A stretch of 64,000 bases of DNA from Pseudobdellovibrionaceae bacterium (GCA_020635075.1 JACKAM010000001.1:372001-436000), one strand, 5' to 3'. Counted from the first letter of the stretch, positions 52,501-62,445 are shown. Made by a program: numbers and translations. Notes: generated by a model from the letters alone, not told the origin.

Positions 52501-53294
52501 GTCGCGATGACATCACGGTAATGGGACGCTCTGTCCTCGCAGCCGGTTGGATGGTTCCCTGGCAGCGTTACTACAGTAATGATTCGGCCAAGTTGCCACC
52601 AGCCTACAATGAAACATTGAATCAGCAAAACGAGTTCCAGCTGAGTATTGTGGCAGTGATCATTTCGGCCACTCAGCCTGATGCCAATTCGGATACTGAA
52701 GCGGATCACTACAAGAAATTCACAGCCACTATCTATGACTTCTTCACTGGCAAGAGCGCCACAGCCCGGGACGTCTATGTCCTGCCTCAGGGTAAGATCT
52801 TTGTGCGCGCCAATGGAATGTTCCTTTATCCGATCACCAAAATGAAGTTTTGGAGTGGAACAAACTCCTATATTATTGCCTACAAAGTCGACTATGACTT
52901 TGAGGTGGGCGATCGTCTTTTGGAGGATAGCGTGAAATTCTCTCTTCGTGAGGTCCATGATTCGATTACCGGAGCCTGTGTTGACGGCTTTGGCGGTAGT
53001 GGTCTGGCGGGCTTTTTTGACAATGGCAACCCAGAGTTTAAGGGATTTTACATTCCGCCCGGAATTGCTGAGGAAACTTCTAAGGAAAAACTGGGCCTCT
53101 TTTATGATTCCATTGATACGGAATTTGGCAAGTTCGAGACCAAGGTTTCCGGCAAGATTCCGGAAAACTTCTCGGCTCGCACCATGAAGGCTATGTGCGA
53201 TGAGTCCATCCGCGGAACAGGACAGATCCTGTCGTCGGCTGCCATTGTCAACGGCTATTGGTTGCGAATCACCTCAGAGTTCTTGGTGAAGTAG
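49548..53294 (+). CDS. Giant lipoprotein with metzincin-type zinc metalloprotease domain
   Basis: GTG 49548 has AAGGAG 7 bases upstream; the frame is open from 49515 but that part lacks a start signal. The leader ends MATLFGCTG, giving lipidated Cys28. Near residue 600 HEIGHFLGMGH is a metzincin zinc site (HExxHxxGxxH), followed by a plausible Met-turn TSVMGYRNG. The flanking 570 and 600 residues are unassigned; a charged helical segment lies near residues 435-480. The protein is 1248 residues, far longer than single-domain proteases. It is the first gene of a four-gene operon with two further giant lipoproteins and a barrel. Confidence 0.85.
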   Translation: MFKRNVSQNFKGLRLWLGLVIMATLFGCTGRGLLNGKLFKERAAETPPPSEQRIEKSFFVDPSGKPKTFLCAWAPEMGRGWIGKYITLMVNEAAHCNIEFEITENYLVGKIIHPSFPEDRNRWKEALKIPISKHYYYEKNKDSYGRETNEWIENTSRSHWSARPMMTINLAGTEILDFLWGGPHRITSAEEIEWDRTNNFLGFSINTVSSNWWGEMQAKIRVNFLKFDHDPSFKRIPYHQENSKYLNILHVMGKRIEGVEPDLYVAHWDVRKTQKLYLNGVPKEHEKTILGVIDEWNETFERVGAVPKGFKVFEGVVANFNHPFDLRYPSLTWISDKAISMYSPLGIGMAHADVRNGKIIWGGVVLYGGMLEKYINAYAPVSSSSSVEAENLTKAFPLALGTPPIPNRLPDMPGVGNVDLSVKGTIVNDLSRSHLDYINDEIVRLARKTPKNPEEQESLKAEIDGLKAHLAKVEGNKSRLGVIANDLISHSQSEVEENQQYFSRQSLLNEFGYTKQNQSQPVDRFFRSADRKEVNAILSENNKARRAELLSHFSPTASAYFVEEGRTVENMMGAWNESEAHSVRTYPEMLDSIVKDLALHEIGHFLGMGHQFKENIVPKEGTVPSRFIGPLRERATKKAGFTNMTSVMGYRNGRTEMVLPAEDLHPMPHDELVLRYLYKGEYPVYDKQKDDFRFVNLPTSGKIKAITEVRNQDGSLIGKFPVSYFPSCNDYEASLGADPYCNRWDRGSSAEDIAASYFEGISDNLVANLYSLVGGGGNEWRAESRLWWVALSSFSRVRLFYDEMRRRLRSTDYLKPLWNQLRMDQDSLFEFSQACQKDDPTDEKQVKSEILRKIFKDKDMIDLCRANNLALNEYKFFVNLPEGDYTKMDHENRYISGGYLMGDASRNWGHIFGSWYQLSNLPLKISSLYTLTTANPYLIFWGGFAWNPFYDYEENKFLYRTLYPREYTKLVADAVKYNLRFASTGRDDITVMGRSVLAAGWMVPWQRYYSNDSAKLPPAYNETLNQQNEFQLSIVAVIISATQPDANSDTEADHYKKFTATIYDFFTGKSATARDVYVLPQGKIFVRANGMFLYPITKMKFWSGTNSYIIAYKVDYDFEVGDRLLEDSVKFSLREVHDSITGACVDGFGGSGLAGFFDNGNPEFKGFYIPPGIAEETSKEKLGLFYDSIDTEFGKFETKVSGKIPENFSARTMKAMCDESIRGTGQILSSAAIVNGYWLRITSEFLVK

Positions 53295-53303
53295 GGGGTG
53301 ACT

Positions 53304-56300
53304 ATGAAAGCGCAATACCAAACCTTAGCATTAACGATCATCCTGGCTCTGGCTCTATCGGCCTGCTCTCCAAAGAACAAGCCTCGGTTTGAACATGAGC
53401 CCGAAAAGCAGTGGACACCGGTCAAGGCTCCCGTCGACCTCACCGTAGCGTCCAAGGACTTCCTTAACTATGACCTGGATCGGGCCTATGAAGTTCTAAA
53501 AAGCCCAGAAAAGACCAAGGCCGGCCTGTGGACAGAGATCCTCAAGCCTTTGTCTCGATTTGTTCTCAACGGTTACTATGTTGAGACACCGGAGTATCGC
53601 ACCACTCGATTGAGTCAGATGGTGTCGATCTTCAACCATGCCTTTCTGAAGATTTTGGAAGAAAAGCCAGCCTATGTCAGTGCAGAAGATCTCCAGCAGA
53701 TGAAGTCAGCCTACTACAACACGGTTTTCTCTGGTTGTTCGCGTGATCTCAAATTTGACTGTACGGCCGAGGATGTCTTCCATGATAACCGGACGACTTC
53801 GATTCTGGTTATACTAGCCAGTGAATTAGACGCAGGAATCGACGCTGAACTCAAGGCCGCGGGTTCTACCCGTGAGTGTATTGAGCTAAGCGAGAAATGT
53901 CGGCAACTGGCCGAAGAGCGCTACCGGCGTCTGGCCATGGGCAATAAGACCAAGAAAAGCCGCTTGAAGGACGATATCTACACCTTCGCCTATTTGAAGT
54001 ACTCTCGTCTTTATGCCTTCCTGATGGACTATTGGCGCAGACAGCCCAGAGAGGCTTTGGCTTACGGGACAATTCGTGATCCCAAGACCATGGCCACCGG
54101 CTATCTAAGTGAAGTTCATGGTGGTATCTTTGAGACTTTGATTTCTCAATACCGTCCTAAAGACTTGAATGATCCAGAATTTAGAACCTTTGTGGAAAAC
54201 TTCAACCCGTGGGTCTATTCCAACAAGCAAGCCGACTTGTTTCGCTACGGAACAAGAATCATGTTTGAGATGGCCGCCCAGTGTTGTCTGTATCAGGATG
54301 CGGAAAAGACCAAGCTCAATGAAGCGGTCAAGGTGGCGATTGCTGAGTCTCAGGAACAAAAGGATGACTTCGGCCTGTCATTTAGCCAGATTGTGCGGGA
54401 CATCCAAAAGGATGGTAACGATCAGATTTTCAAGAATCTTCGCATTGAAGATGTTCTGAAAAATCTGGAGGAGGATGAAAGGCGCCGCAAAGAAGGTGGC
54501 CAGCCTGAGTTCTTTAATGAGTACTTCTTTGTTGTCGATCGTCTTTTCCGCGAACATTTGGAATCAGCTGAAGTAAAGATGATTTTGGACAACACCAATC
54601 AGAAGAAGGCTCTGACTCAAATTCCTTCGATCATCCAGACCTATGTTAGGGTCTACCTGGCCTACATGATTGTTGAAACCAACCGTTTTATGAGCACCAT
54701 CTACAACTCGGATCAGATTGGCAGTGACGAAGTGTTTCAAGAGGCCATTTTGAAGTCCCGTGATATTTCCGGTCGTTGGCTCAAGGTGCAAAACCGCATT
54801 GAGATGTTGGATAAGTTCCTGGGGAGTTACTTTAAGGGTAACAACCTTTTGTCCAAGGAGTACACTGAAACGACCAAGCTCTTGAAGTCGGTCAACCGTA
54901 ACGTTCACTATTTGTCGGTTTATCCCAACATGATCGTCATGACCTACTATCTGGCCAAGATGAAGGGAAAAATCACCGTTCGCACTTGGTGGGGAGCTTC
55001 ATTTGAAATTCCTGCTGACACTATTTTGGACGTGTTCTTTGACGGTGGAATTAAAAGTGTGTGGTTCCGTTTTGGTAACGATCCCGAGTTCCTGAGTCGT
55101 GAGATGATTCTCTATGCTCTGCACTATGCTTTGAGCACCCATACTCTGCAGACTTTCGTGGCTAAGGATGATTCGACAGATGGTTCCAATCGCAGTAAAT
55201 TTTTCGATTTGATTTTCACCAAATACTTGGATGAAAACATCCGCGACCTGGGTGACAAGATTATCGATTATGAGCGGTCGACCATCGGTCACACCAGCTT
55301 TGCCAGTACGGATCTAGTCTGTGACTATGAGTCTTTCAAACCTGGAACGGGACTCCCACCCAAGATTCAGATAAGCTTTTTGGAGCTGGACCGCTACACC
55401 TATAGCGGTGCAGGGGCCAATAGCATCAACCTTTCTTTGAACAACCTACTGGTCCAATCTTCCGCTGCAGCGTCGAAGATTCGCAGTGAAATTGAAAACC
55501 GGGTTACCTATGTGCAGACCATGGTGGACATTATCGAAGCTGATTTGCTGCGGACGGGTGAGATCAAGGAAAAGGGCCAAGAACACCCAGATTTGACTAC
55601 AGTGAGAGCGCATCTGAAGACTCTCGATGATTTGAAAAAGACCATTGCACGGCTCTATATTTCTAACCATAAGCGGTATTTTGATTGTTTCATGACTCTT
55701 AAGGAGATTGAGCAACGTCGTATGAATCGCCTTTATGAGGAAGAGCGGGCGCATCTGGGTCAGATTTATGATTTGATGGCTCCCTTGGCCAATATCCAGG
55801 ACGAGGCGGCACTCAACCAAAAGGTGGCTGAGATTAATGCGGCCTATTTCCGCAAAGAAGGCAGTGGCTATCGCTTTGACCGTCTGGACGGAAAGACCTA
55901 TCGGTTGTCTAAGTACGACCTGCTGATGCGTATGAAGAAGCGGATTGAGGGTGATATCTTCACTCAGCCTACCGAGAGGGAGAAGCGGGTCTATGGCGAG
56001 GATCTATCCCGACTTCTACGTCGTCGTCGGGTGAGTATCTTTATGCCTCCTGGATTGGAGAGGGAGGATTTGGTTGAGAAGGCCCTAGATAATCCGGTTT
56101 ATTTCCGCGGTGACCGTGAGGAGTTTATCAATCAGGGGATGACTCTCCTCAATGGTAAAACCAGGTCCTTTATTCAGTGGCACGGTCAGATTGCTGGCGA
56201 AAGTATGCTTAAGTCTTATCTGTCGACCCTGCGGGAGTTTTACCTGATGGGTAAAGTAGCCATTTCCAAAGAGGGCTGCACCGGAGCTCCCTGTGAAGAA

Positions 56301-56918
56301 GACGTTCTTGAGGTATCAGCACTGGATATGATCGAAGCCTATATCAGGTCCGTGGCCAGTTACTCGATGAATGAATTCGACCTGCAAAATGCCAAAGAGT
56401 TTGGTGTCGATGGCAAACGCGCCAAAGCCTTCTTTGAGGAGATGATCTTCGAAAAAGACTCCATGCAGCGGTTGCCACTGTTTTTTAGTCTTATGAAGGA
56501 TTCAGTGAAGGACGCCAAGATCAAATTGGATCAGGCGGGACCGGTGAACGAAGCACTGACCTTTGCCCAGACCATGAACAACTTGGGTGTGTTCGTCTTT
56601 GAACCATGGGATGAGGTCAAAGAGTCGGTGCGAGTCAACTACGGCAAGCGCGCGCACCGGGTTCTGGATCGTCTCCATGAACTATTCACGACGATGAAAG
56701 AAGTGGAGAAGGGAACTCGGTCGGTCGATGATCTCAACACCCGGTTGAAGCAGCCCTTCTATATTCAGGATGGTCAGCCGGTCTACTGGTACCCAACTGG
56801 AGTTCCTCCCATGGTGGATCAGCAGACGGTCGAGGACTTGCGGATTCTTCGCGATGACTTTGTTCAGAAGACAGGCAACTTTTACGGAACTCGGTTGATC
56901 GTACCGACGTCTCGGTAA
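53304..56918 (+). CDS. Giant lipoprotein A, paralogue of the protein at 57820
   Basis: ATG 53304 follows the protease gene by 9 bases, with GGGGG upstream. The leader ends LALALSACSP, a good lipobox with Cys21. The 1204-residue body is almost entirely predicted helix with no recognised domain. It is related to the 57820 product: NEYFFVVDRLF against DEYFFLVDRVF, ERAHLGQIYDLM against ERAHLRQIYRDM, and YDLLMRMKKRI against IDLWVRMSQYL occur in the same order. A structural or substrate-capturing role beside the protease and barrel is inferred. Confidence 0.75.
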   Translation: MKAQYQTLALTIILALALSACSPKNKPRFEHEPEKQWTPVKAPVDLTVASKDFLNYDLDRAYEVLKSPEKTKAGLWTEILKPLSRFVLNGYYVETPEYRTTRLSQMVSIFNHAFLKILEEKPAYVSAEDLQQMKSAYYNTVFSGCSRDLKFDCTAEDVFHDNRTTSILVILASELDAGIDAELKAAGSTRECIELSEKCRQLAEERYRRLAMGNKTKKSRLKDDIYTFAYLKYSRLYAFLMDYWRRQPREALAYGTIRDPKTMATGYLSEVHGGIFETLISQYRPKDLNDPEFRTFVENFNPWVYSNKQADLFRYGTRIMFEMAAQCCLYQDAEKTKLNEAVKVAIAESQEQKDDFGLSFSQIVRDIQKDGNDQIFKNLRIEDVLKNLEEDERRRKEGGQPEFFNEYFFVVDRLFREHLESAEVKMILDNTNQKKALTQIPSIIQTYVRVYLAYMIVETNRFMSTIYNSDQIGSDEVFQEAILKSRDISGRWLKVQNRIEMLDKFLGSYFKGNNLLSKEYTETTKLLKSVNRNVHYLSVYPNMIVMTYYLAKMKGKITVRTWWGASFEIPADTILDVFFDGGIKSVWFRFGNDPEFLSREMILYALHYALSTHTLQTFVAKDDSTDGSNRSKFFDLIFTKYLDENIRDLGDKIIDYERSTIGHTSFASTDLVCDYESFKPGTGLPPKIQISFLELDRYTYSGAGANSINLSLNNLLVQSSAAASKIRSEIENRVTYVQTMVDIIEADLLRTGEIKEKGQEHPDLTTVRAHLKTLDDLKKTIARLYISNHKRYFDCFMTLKEIEQRRMNRLYEEERAHLGQIYDLMAPLANIQDEAALNQKVAEINAAYFRKEGSGYRFDRLDGKTYRLSKYDLLMRMKKRIEGDIFTQPTEREKRVYGEDLSRLLRRRRVSIFMPPGLEREDLVEKALDNPVYFRGDREEFINQGMTLLNGKTRSFIQWHGQIAGESMLKSYLSTLREFYLMGKVAISKEGCTGAPCEEDVLEVSALDMIEAYIRSVASYSMNEFDLQNAKEFGVDGKRAKAFFEEMIFEKDSMQRLPLFFSLMKDSVKDAKIKLDQAGPVNEALTFAQTMNNLGVFVFEPWDEVKESVRVNYGKRAHRVLDRLHELFTTMKEVEKGTRSVDDLNTRLKQPFYIQDGQPVYWYPTGVPPMVDQQTVEDLRILRDDFVQKTGNFYGTRLIVPTSR

Positions 56919-56929
56919 GTGAGGGCTTT

Positions 56930-57802
56930 GTGAAAGTAATCGAGCTTGCATTAACTAAGGGAAAAGGTCTGGCGGCACTCTTGTTGTCCGCCGGGCTGTT
57001 GATTTCCCTGACTGCTGAAGCCCGACCGCCTGATTTGCGGCCTCCCCACGCCAAGCGGGCTAAGCAGGACGAAAGTCCCTTTGCCTCGACGGTGAGCTAT
57101 GGTGTGTTGTCCGATTATGCCGACAATCGCACCCCGCGGGCTTACACCCATGCCTTGAGTGGTTCCCTTTCTTATGAATTCAAGCCCCAGTGGACAGTGT
57201 CGGGCTCGGTCTCTTTGGCGACCACGACAGTCGGCGGTCAGATTTATAAGGATGACCATCAGGCCTATGACGAGACCTTTGAGCCCAGTGCCGGAGTGAG
57301 TCTTTCCTACAAACAGATGTTCTGGAGCATGAGTTCCTGGAAGGTCTTTTTGGGTGGTGAGGCTCTGATGGATGAAGCCAGTCGCCGCGAAGGCTACAAG
57401 GGCATTCTGAGTGCAGGTACGGGAGTTGGTCTCGCCTTCTCAAATATCGGTTACATGATGGGACATATGTTGTCGGTTTCTGGCATGATGAACACCTTTG
57501 AGTATAGTGCCAGCAAAACCGCGAATCCGGACTACTTTTACACCTATGCATTTAGCAACACGGTGAAATTCTACAAGCAGCTGCGTTTGGCCTACACCTT
57601 TGTGCTTAAGGCCACTCACTACTTGGACAGTTTTGTCAGCTATGCTCACTTGAATAAATATGGGGTCTCTTACAGTTGGGATAGTCTCTCGGCCTCGTTG
57701 ACCTATGAGAACGGTGGTTTTACGGACGAGGGAATTGTGGATTTTTGGTATTTGAACCAGCATCGGCGGATTTACCGTTTGACGGCCTCTTATACCTTTT
57801 AA
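56930..57802 (+). CDS. Predicted outer-membrane barrel protein of the giant lipoprotein operon
   Basis: The start is GTG 56930 with GAGGG upstream. A signal peptide ends at SLTAEARPP. The remaining 250 residues show regular amphipathic strands (LSGSLSYEFKPQWTVSG, YVSYAHL-type SFVSYAHLNKYGVSYSW) and the protein ends RLTASYTF with a terminal Phe, as outer-membrane barrels do. It sits between the two paralogous giant lipoprotein genes with gaps of 11 and 17 bases, so it is probably their membrane partner. Confidence 0.78.
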   Translation: MKVIELALTKGKGLAALLLSAGLLISLTAEARPPDLRPPHAKRAKQDESPFASTVSYGVLSDYADNRTPRAYTHALSGSLSYEFKPQWTVSGSVSLATTTVGGQIYKDDHQAYDETFEPSAGVSLSYKQMFWSMSSWKVFLGGEALMDEASRREGYKGILSAGTGVGLAFSNIGYMMGHMLSVSGMMNTFEYSASKTANPDYFYTYAFSNTVKFYKQLRLAYTFVLKATHYLDSFVSYAHLNKYGVSYSWDSLSASLTYENGGFTDEGIVDFWYLNQHRRIYRLTASYTF

Positions 57803-57819
57803 GGATGGATGGATTGAAT

Positions 57820-60800
57820 ATGAAACGGCTCTTAGGCCTGACAATTTGCTCCTTGCTTGTATTCTCCTGTACGGAAAATGCTGAGCCCATTCATAAGCAC
57901 AGCGGTGATGTGCGCACGGAAAAGCCGGCCACAGCCACCCAGCAGGACTTGTCAGAGACTCTTAGTCCCGAAGTCTTGTTGTGGCAAAGTAAGGCGGCGA
58001 ATAGCCAGAATCCACAGGAAGAAATTCTCATTCCTTTGGCAAAACAAGTTCTCAGCCCCGCTCGCATTCGGCGTCCTGAAGCCCTCACTCGGCGCAATGT
58101 GCGTGAGGAGTTGGACCTATTTAACCAAGTGTTGCTGGACGAGTGGAAGAAGGGGGAAAAGGAGCAAAAGACCCTTAAGCCCATTTTGGAAAAGTATGTA
58201 GCAGCCGTGAGCCTCGACTGCGAAAAGATTGTCGATAGCTGCCCTGGCGTGGCCTACTTTGGTTTGGTTCCCTCGTCGGCTGAAGTGATGAAGATCTCGG
58301 TGAAAGGGCCTCTCAATGCCAATGAGTACTATCGTCGCTTGGCATACGCCTTGGAACTTAAGAACCGAAGGCTTGATCGGGAGCTTTTAGAACTTTTGAC
58401 CTATCGTCTGGAGCAGGGGCAAAAACAAGCCAAGACCCGGCAACAGCGGGAGCTGCTGGTCTCTGTTGTTGAGACTGCGATTTTGAGTCTCCATCGCTCG
58501 AATTCAGAGGCTGAGGAAGAGAAGCTGTTTTTGGAGAAGCTTCGCGCTTGGGATTTTGGTTTTAATAAGGAAATGGATTTGGGTGAGTCGGCGCGGGTGG
58601 CCTTATTTACAATGCTTGCCCGCTCAGGAGCCTTTTATGATTCAGGTGGCGGTCTGCACCCAGCTATGACTCGCCTAATGGTGAGATCTCAGGTCGCCCA
58701 GGATAGTTTTACTCGGCGGCAGGATGAGCTCAAAGAGCAGGATATTTTTGCTCCTGAAGCCGTGGGGTTGAGGTTTCTTAACCGTCGGGATGAGTACTTC
58801 TTTCTTGTAGATCGGGTTTTCTACGGTGATATTACTTCGGATCAGGGAGCTCAGCTTTTCTCTGGTACAAAGTTGGATCGAGTGCGTCTGCACTCTACCA
58901 TAAATGATTATGTTCGGATTCAGTTTCTCTATGCTCTTTACCGTTCCACGCGCATGGCAAAAGAAGAGCTCTTTGAGTCCAACGTGCAGACTGAAAAGCT
59001 TCTCTGGCATGCCTTCCGCAAGAGTGCCGTGGTGAAAAAGATCTGGGGAGATCTGCGCAGCCAATTCGATCCTCTGCAGAAATTTGCGGTGCTGACCTTG
59101 CGCACGACATCAGGGGATAGCCAAGCGGTCAAGACAGTCCGCAATATGTTCGAGAGTCTGGATAAGACCATCAAGTTTACGGCAGTCTATCCCCATATGA
59201 TGATTTTGTTTCACATTCTTTCCCAGAAGCGATTTGAACTCTATTTGCCCATATTAGGTAAGAGTTTAGACACAGCGGTTTTGATGACCTATCTCTATCG
59301 TGGCGATATCCCTCCGCTGTTTCAATATGTGGATGACGAAGCGCCCATCAGTGCGGTGGAGATGTTTTACGCCTTTGATTTTGCTGTGAGGACAAATCTC
59401 TTCGGTATCATGAACATTGATCCTGATTTCTTCATTGCCGATGCTGTTCGCCGCATGAGTGAAAACCAGGTCAAGTTTGTTCGCGATAATATGCACAATC
59501 GCACCCTAAGGTTTAATCAAACGGATAGCTATGGAACCTGGAAGCGCATGTGCGCGGAATTCAGTGGTGCCCAGCCACCGAGATGGAGCTTTTACATTAA
59601 AGAGCTGAGGGAGTCTCCTTACTACGGGAAAACCATCGAGACGGCCTTTACCAGTATTTCTGACAAAAGCAGTTCAAGTGCCGTGGAGTCGGGAGCTCTC
59701 ACCCGGTTGACCCAGGGGCTTAATTATATCGATACGGAGTTCACCGAGGCTATCGAAGAAGTTCGGGTGGACATGGCCCAGTTTATTCGCATGGCCGAGG
59801 CCATGAAGACCTCCTACGTGAGTTATCTTAAGAAGGCCAAAAAGCTCGATCAATCTGAGATCGACAAGAAGACGGTTCAAACGGATACATTGGTGAAGGA
59901 AATCTCGGCACTGCGCAAGGCCTTTATCGAAGAGGTGATGATCCGCCATGAAGATATTGGCCGCTGTTTTGCCAAGTCCATGCTCAAAGACTATGAGGTT
60001 CAGCAGCAAATGCTGCGCATGGAGCGGGCTCACCTCCGGCAAATCTATCGCGATATGACCAAGATCCGCCAAGGCGGTTTGGGTGAGGCCGAAGTTCAGG
60101 CTCTCAATGGCAAGTACGCCTTTCAGGGATTACCGGACCAATTCGCCGGCTACGATCAATTTGACGGTGATGGTTTCCGCTACAACAAGATTGACCTTTG
60201 GGTGCGCATGTCACAGTACCTCAAGACCGGCCTGGTGACTGAGAGTGAATCTTTTGTCGCTGTAGCCCCTCATATCCGAGTCGACATGGGTCAGTCCCTG
60301 AGTTTGGACACGGATATCATAAAAGAAAACAAGAGCCATTATATCCCTTACACTAAATCTGAGGACGAGTTTGTTGCTGAAGGAATGAAGATCATCTTAG
60401 CCAATAAGGATCCCTTTGTGGTTTGGTACAGCTATCCCACCGGTCGCGTGAACAGATGGGATGCCCGCCAGTTAGCCCTGACAAGCTTATTCCGCATGGA
60501 ACCGGGAATAGTTGACGGTAAGTACAGTGTTCCGGCAACAGAACTCATTGAAGAGCATTTTGATCTCATGAAGATCATGCGTCTGACTCCCTTTGAACGG
60601 CAAATTTTCTCTGAAATCAAGCAGGGTGAGAAGTTTGAGCCCATTTACTTTATGAATCGGTTTGTTTCTTACAGCTTGACCAACACGCGAATTCGCGACG
60701 TCTGGGGCCTTTTTGACTCTCCTGCCCGTTTGGCTGTGGAGCAGTTGTTGGGTTATACATTCGAACTCAACAAGGTTCTAAAGGACCCCGAGATGATTGA

Positions 60801-61215
60801 TCCTATTGCGGCCAGTATGGCCCGCTCGGCCATGCCGAAGCGGGATGGTTTTCTTGATCTGGGCGAGTCCTATTTTAGATCCCGGGCTAAACAGATCCGC
60901 GGGAAACTGCTGATTTCATTTAATGAAGATCTGGATTTGGATTTGGATCGTCGGGTCACCAAGTGGATCCAGTGGGAACAAAAGGCCATTGGCCTCTTTG
61001 AGCAGGCCATGAATAACAAATTCACTGAGTATCGGACACTCCCCGTCGAGGACCAGCCCCGAGTGGACATCAATATGCTGGAGTCGGTGACTGAGCCTTG
61101 GGTGAGCCCCAATATCCTGGGCGACTTCAAAGTGCGTATCAAGCGCTTTCACCAGAGGACAGATGCCTGTTTTAAAGGAATCACCCAGTGTCCCTCTTTC
61201 GCCAATGAGCTCTAA
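57820..61215 (+). CDS. Giant lipoprotein B, paralogue of the protein at 53304
   Basis: ATG 57820 gives a leader ending LLVFSCTEN, with Cys17. The 1131-residue body is helical and shares ordered motifs with the 53304 product (EYFFLVDRVF, TAVYPHMMILFHIL, ERAHLRQIYRDM, DEFVAEGMKIIL), so the two arose by duplication despite low overall similarity. A short acidic DLDLDLD run lies near residue 1045. The frame is open upstream to 57745 inside the barrel gene, but the later start has AAGGATGG upstream. No family was recognised. Confidence 0.75.
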   Translation: MKRLLGLTICSLLVFSCTENAEPIHKHSGDVRTEKPATATQQDLSETLSPEVLLWQSKAANSQNPQEEILIPLAKQVLSPARIRRPEALTRRNVREELDLFNQVLLDEWKKGEKEQKTLKPILEKYVAAVSLDCEKIVDSCPGVAYFGLVPSSAEVMKISVKGPLNANEYYRRLAYALELKNRRLDRELLELLTYRLEQGQKQAKTRQQRELLVSVVETAILSLHRSNSEAEEEKLFLEKLRAWDFGFNKEMDLGESARVALFTMLARSGAFYDSGGGLHPAMTRLMVRSQVAQDSFTRRQDELKEQDIFAPEAVGLRFLNRRDEYFFLVDRVFYGDITSDQGAQLFSGTKLDRVRLHSTINDYVRIQFLYALYRSTRMAKEELFESNVQTEKLLWHAFRKSAVVKKIWGDLRSQFDPLQKFAVLTLRTTSGDSQAVKTVRNMFESLDKTIKFTAVYPHMMILFHILSQKRFELYLPILGKSLDTAVLMTYLYRGDIPPLFQYVDDEAPISAVEMFYAFDFAVRTNLFGIMNIDPDFFIADAVRRMSENQVKFVRDNMHNRTLRFNQTDSYGTWKRMCAEFSGAQPPRWSFYIKELRESPYYGKTIETAFTSISDKSSSSAVESGALTRLTQGLNYIDTEFTEAIEEVRVDMAQFIRMAEAMKTSYVSYLKKAKKLDQSEIDKKTVQTDTLVKEISALRKAFIEEVMIRHEDIGRCFAKSMLKDYEVQQQMLRMERAHLRQIYRDMTKIRQGGLGEAEVQALNGKYAFQGLPDQFAGYDQFDGDGFRYNKIDLWVRMSQYLKTGLVTESESFVAVAPHIRVDMGQSLSLDTDIIKENKSHYIPYTKSEDEFVAEGMKIILANKDPFVVWYSYPTGRVNRWDARQLALTSLFRMEPGIVDGKYSVPATELIEEHFDLMKIMRLTPFERQIFSEIKQGEKFEPIYFMNRFVSYSLTNTRIRDVWGLFDSPARLAVEQLLGYTFELNKVLKDPEMIDPIAASMARSAMPKRDGFLDLGESYFRSRAKQIRGKLLISFNEDLDLDLDRRVTKWIQWEQKAIGLFEQAMNNKFTEYRTLPVEDQPRVDINMLESVTEPWVSPNILGDFKVRIKRFHQRTDACFKGITQCPSFANEL

Positions 61216-61458
61216 TAGGGAGTTACACCTCCAATTGGGGACAAAGTTTACCTGGCTAATTTTCTGACAGAGATAATTTACAAGAGACCTAGGCAGGCCC
61301 CAAAAAGTGACTTAGATTGGCACCCGGTATTACGGAAGTTCAAAAGGTTTCTGACTAAATCCAACCAAGTGGACTCAGGCCCGGGCACAGGGGGTGCAGT
61401 TTCAATCCCCACGATCAGGGTTATGGGCTCCTCTTTTAGGGTTTAGGAGGAAGAGGGT

Positions 61459-62445
61459 ATGAAAAAGTTTTTCTATAGGGCGAGCAAGTTGGGGCTGCAG
61501 TCGACTGTGGCTGTGGGGATGTCCCTCTGCTTTGCATCAGGGTATGCACAGGGGGCGACTGCGATGACCTCATCGGAGCCCTTTTCACAGTCAATCAGTC
61601 AGTCATTGGGTATCAAAGGGCTCAGGCCGGCCTTGGATACCAACTTCTTTGCTAAGGAGCTGGCGGCAGTGCGGACGGCCTATTGGAATTCCACTCGCAG
61701 CTACCAGAGTCAGCGAACTCCCACGAATTTTGATTCCATGTGTATTCACGATTTTGAATACGTTCAGCGGGAGAACGGGGCTAAGGAGTTTTGTATTCTT
61801 CGTCGGTGGATGATCAACACCAAGGGTGTGCGACCTGAAGAGGCCGCCAAGCGGGCCTTGATTTCAGATTTGCTTCCCCATGACACGACCATTTTCGCCT
61901 CCTTTGAAGCGAATCTCTTGAATCCGCAGAACTGTGCACAGGTCTCGATTCCCACGACAAGTGCTGTGAAGGAACGCATGGATTACCTGCAGAACTGGAT
62001 GGTGGAAAGTCCCCAGTCAGACAAGGCCTTTTGGGGTATCCAGGTCATGGATTCCATCATGGGTAAGCGGGCAAGTATGTCCTACTATGTTCGCGCCAAA
62101 CTTGATGATGGCACCCTGCTGACCAATAGTGCTCAAGGCGAGGCTCGCTGTGGCTACCAGGACAACGCCTACTCCACTCACACGTCGACAACCATGGTGG
62201 TGCCGGGAAAGGACAGTCATCTGGTCTATGCTCTGTCCGCAAGTTGTTTTAATCCGGCGCATGGAGAAGATGCAGTTAAAGAAATCGATCAGATTAAGAG
62301 CTTCAAGGGAACCATTCACAAGATGTACTGTGAGGACGATGACGGAAAGTTCAAAATCCTCAAACAGTCATTGGGTGATTCTGCGCAAAAAGCTGCTCCA
62401 GTTCAAAATAACTGGGGCAGTCCTCGATTTGGTGGCGACAACTAA
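61459..62445 (+). CDS. Exported protein of unknown function
   Basis: AGGAGGAAGAGGG precedes the ATG. A signal peptide ends near GYAQG. The 300-residue mature protein has seven or more cysteines (SMCIHDF, EFCILRR, QNCAQVS, ARCGYQD, SASCFNP, KMYCEDD), suggesting several disulfides. No domain was recognised. It follows the giant lipoprotein operon after 243 bases and may be transcribed separately. Its stop codon overlaps that of the convergent AraC-type gene. Confidence 0.68.
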   Translation: MKKFFYRASKLGLQSTVAVGMSLCFASGYAQGATAMTSSEPFSQSISQSLGIKGLRPALDTNFFAKELAAVRTAYWNSTRSYQSQRTPTNFDSMCIHDFEYVQRENGAKEFCILRRWMINTKGVRPEEAAKRALISDLLPHDTTIFASFEANLLNPQNCAQVSIPTTSAVKERMDYLQNWMVESPQSDKAFWGIQVMDSIMGKRASMSYYVRAKLDDGTLLTNSAQGEARCGYQDNAYSTHTSTTMVVPGKDSHLVYALSASCFNPAHGEDAVKEIDQIKSFKGTIHKMYCEDDDGKFKILKQSLGDSAQKAAPVQNNWGSPRFGGDN

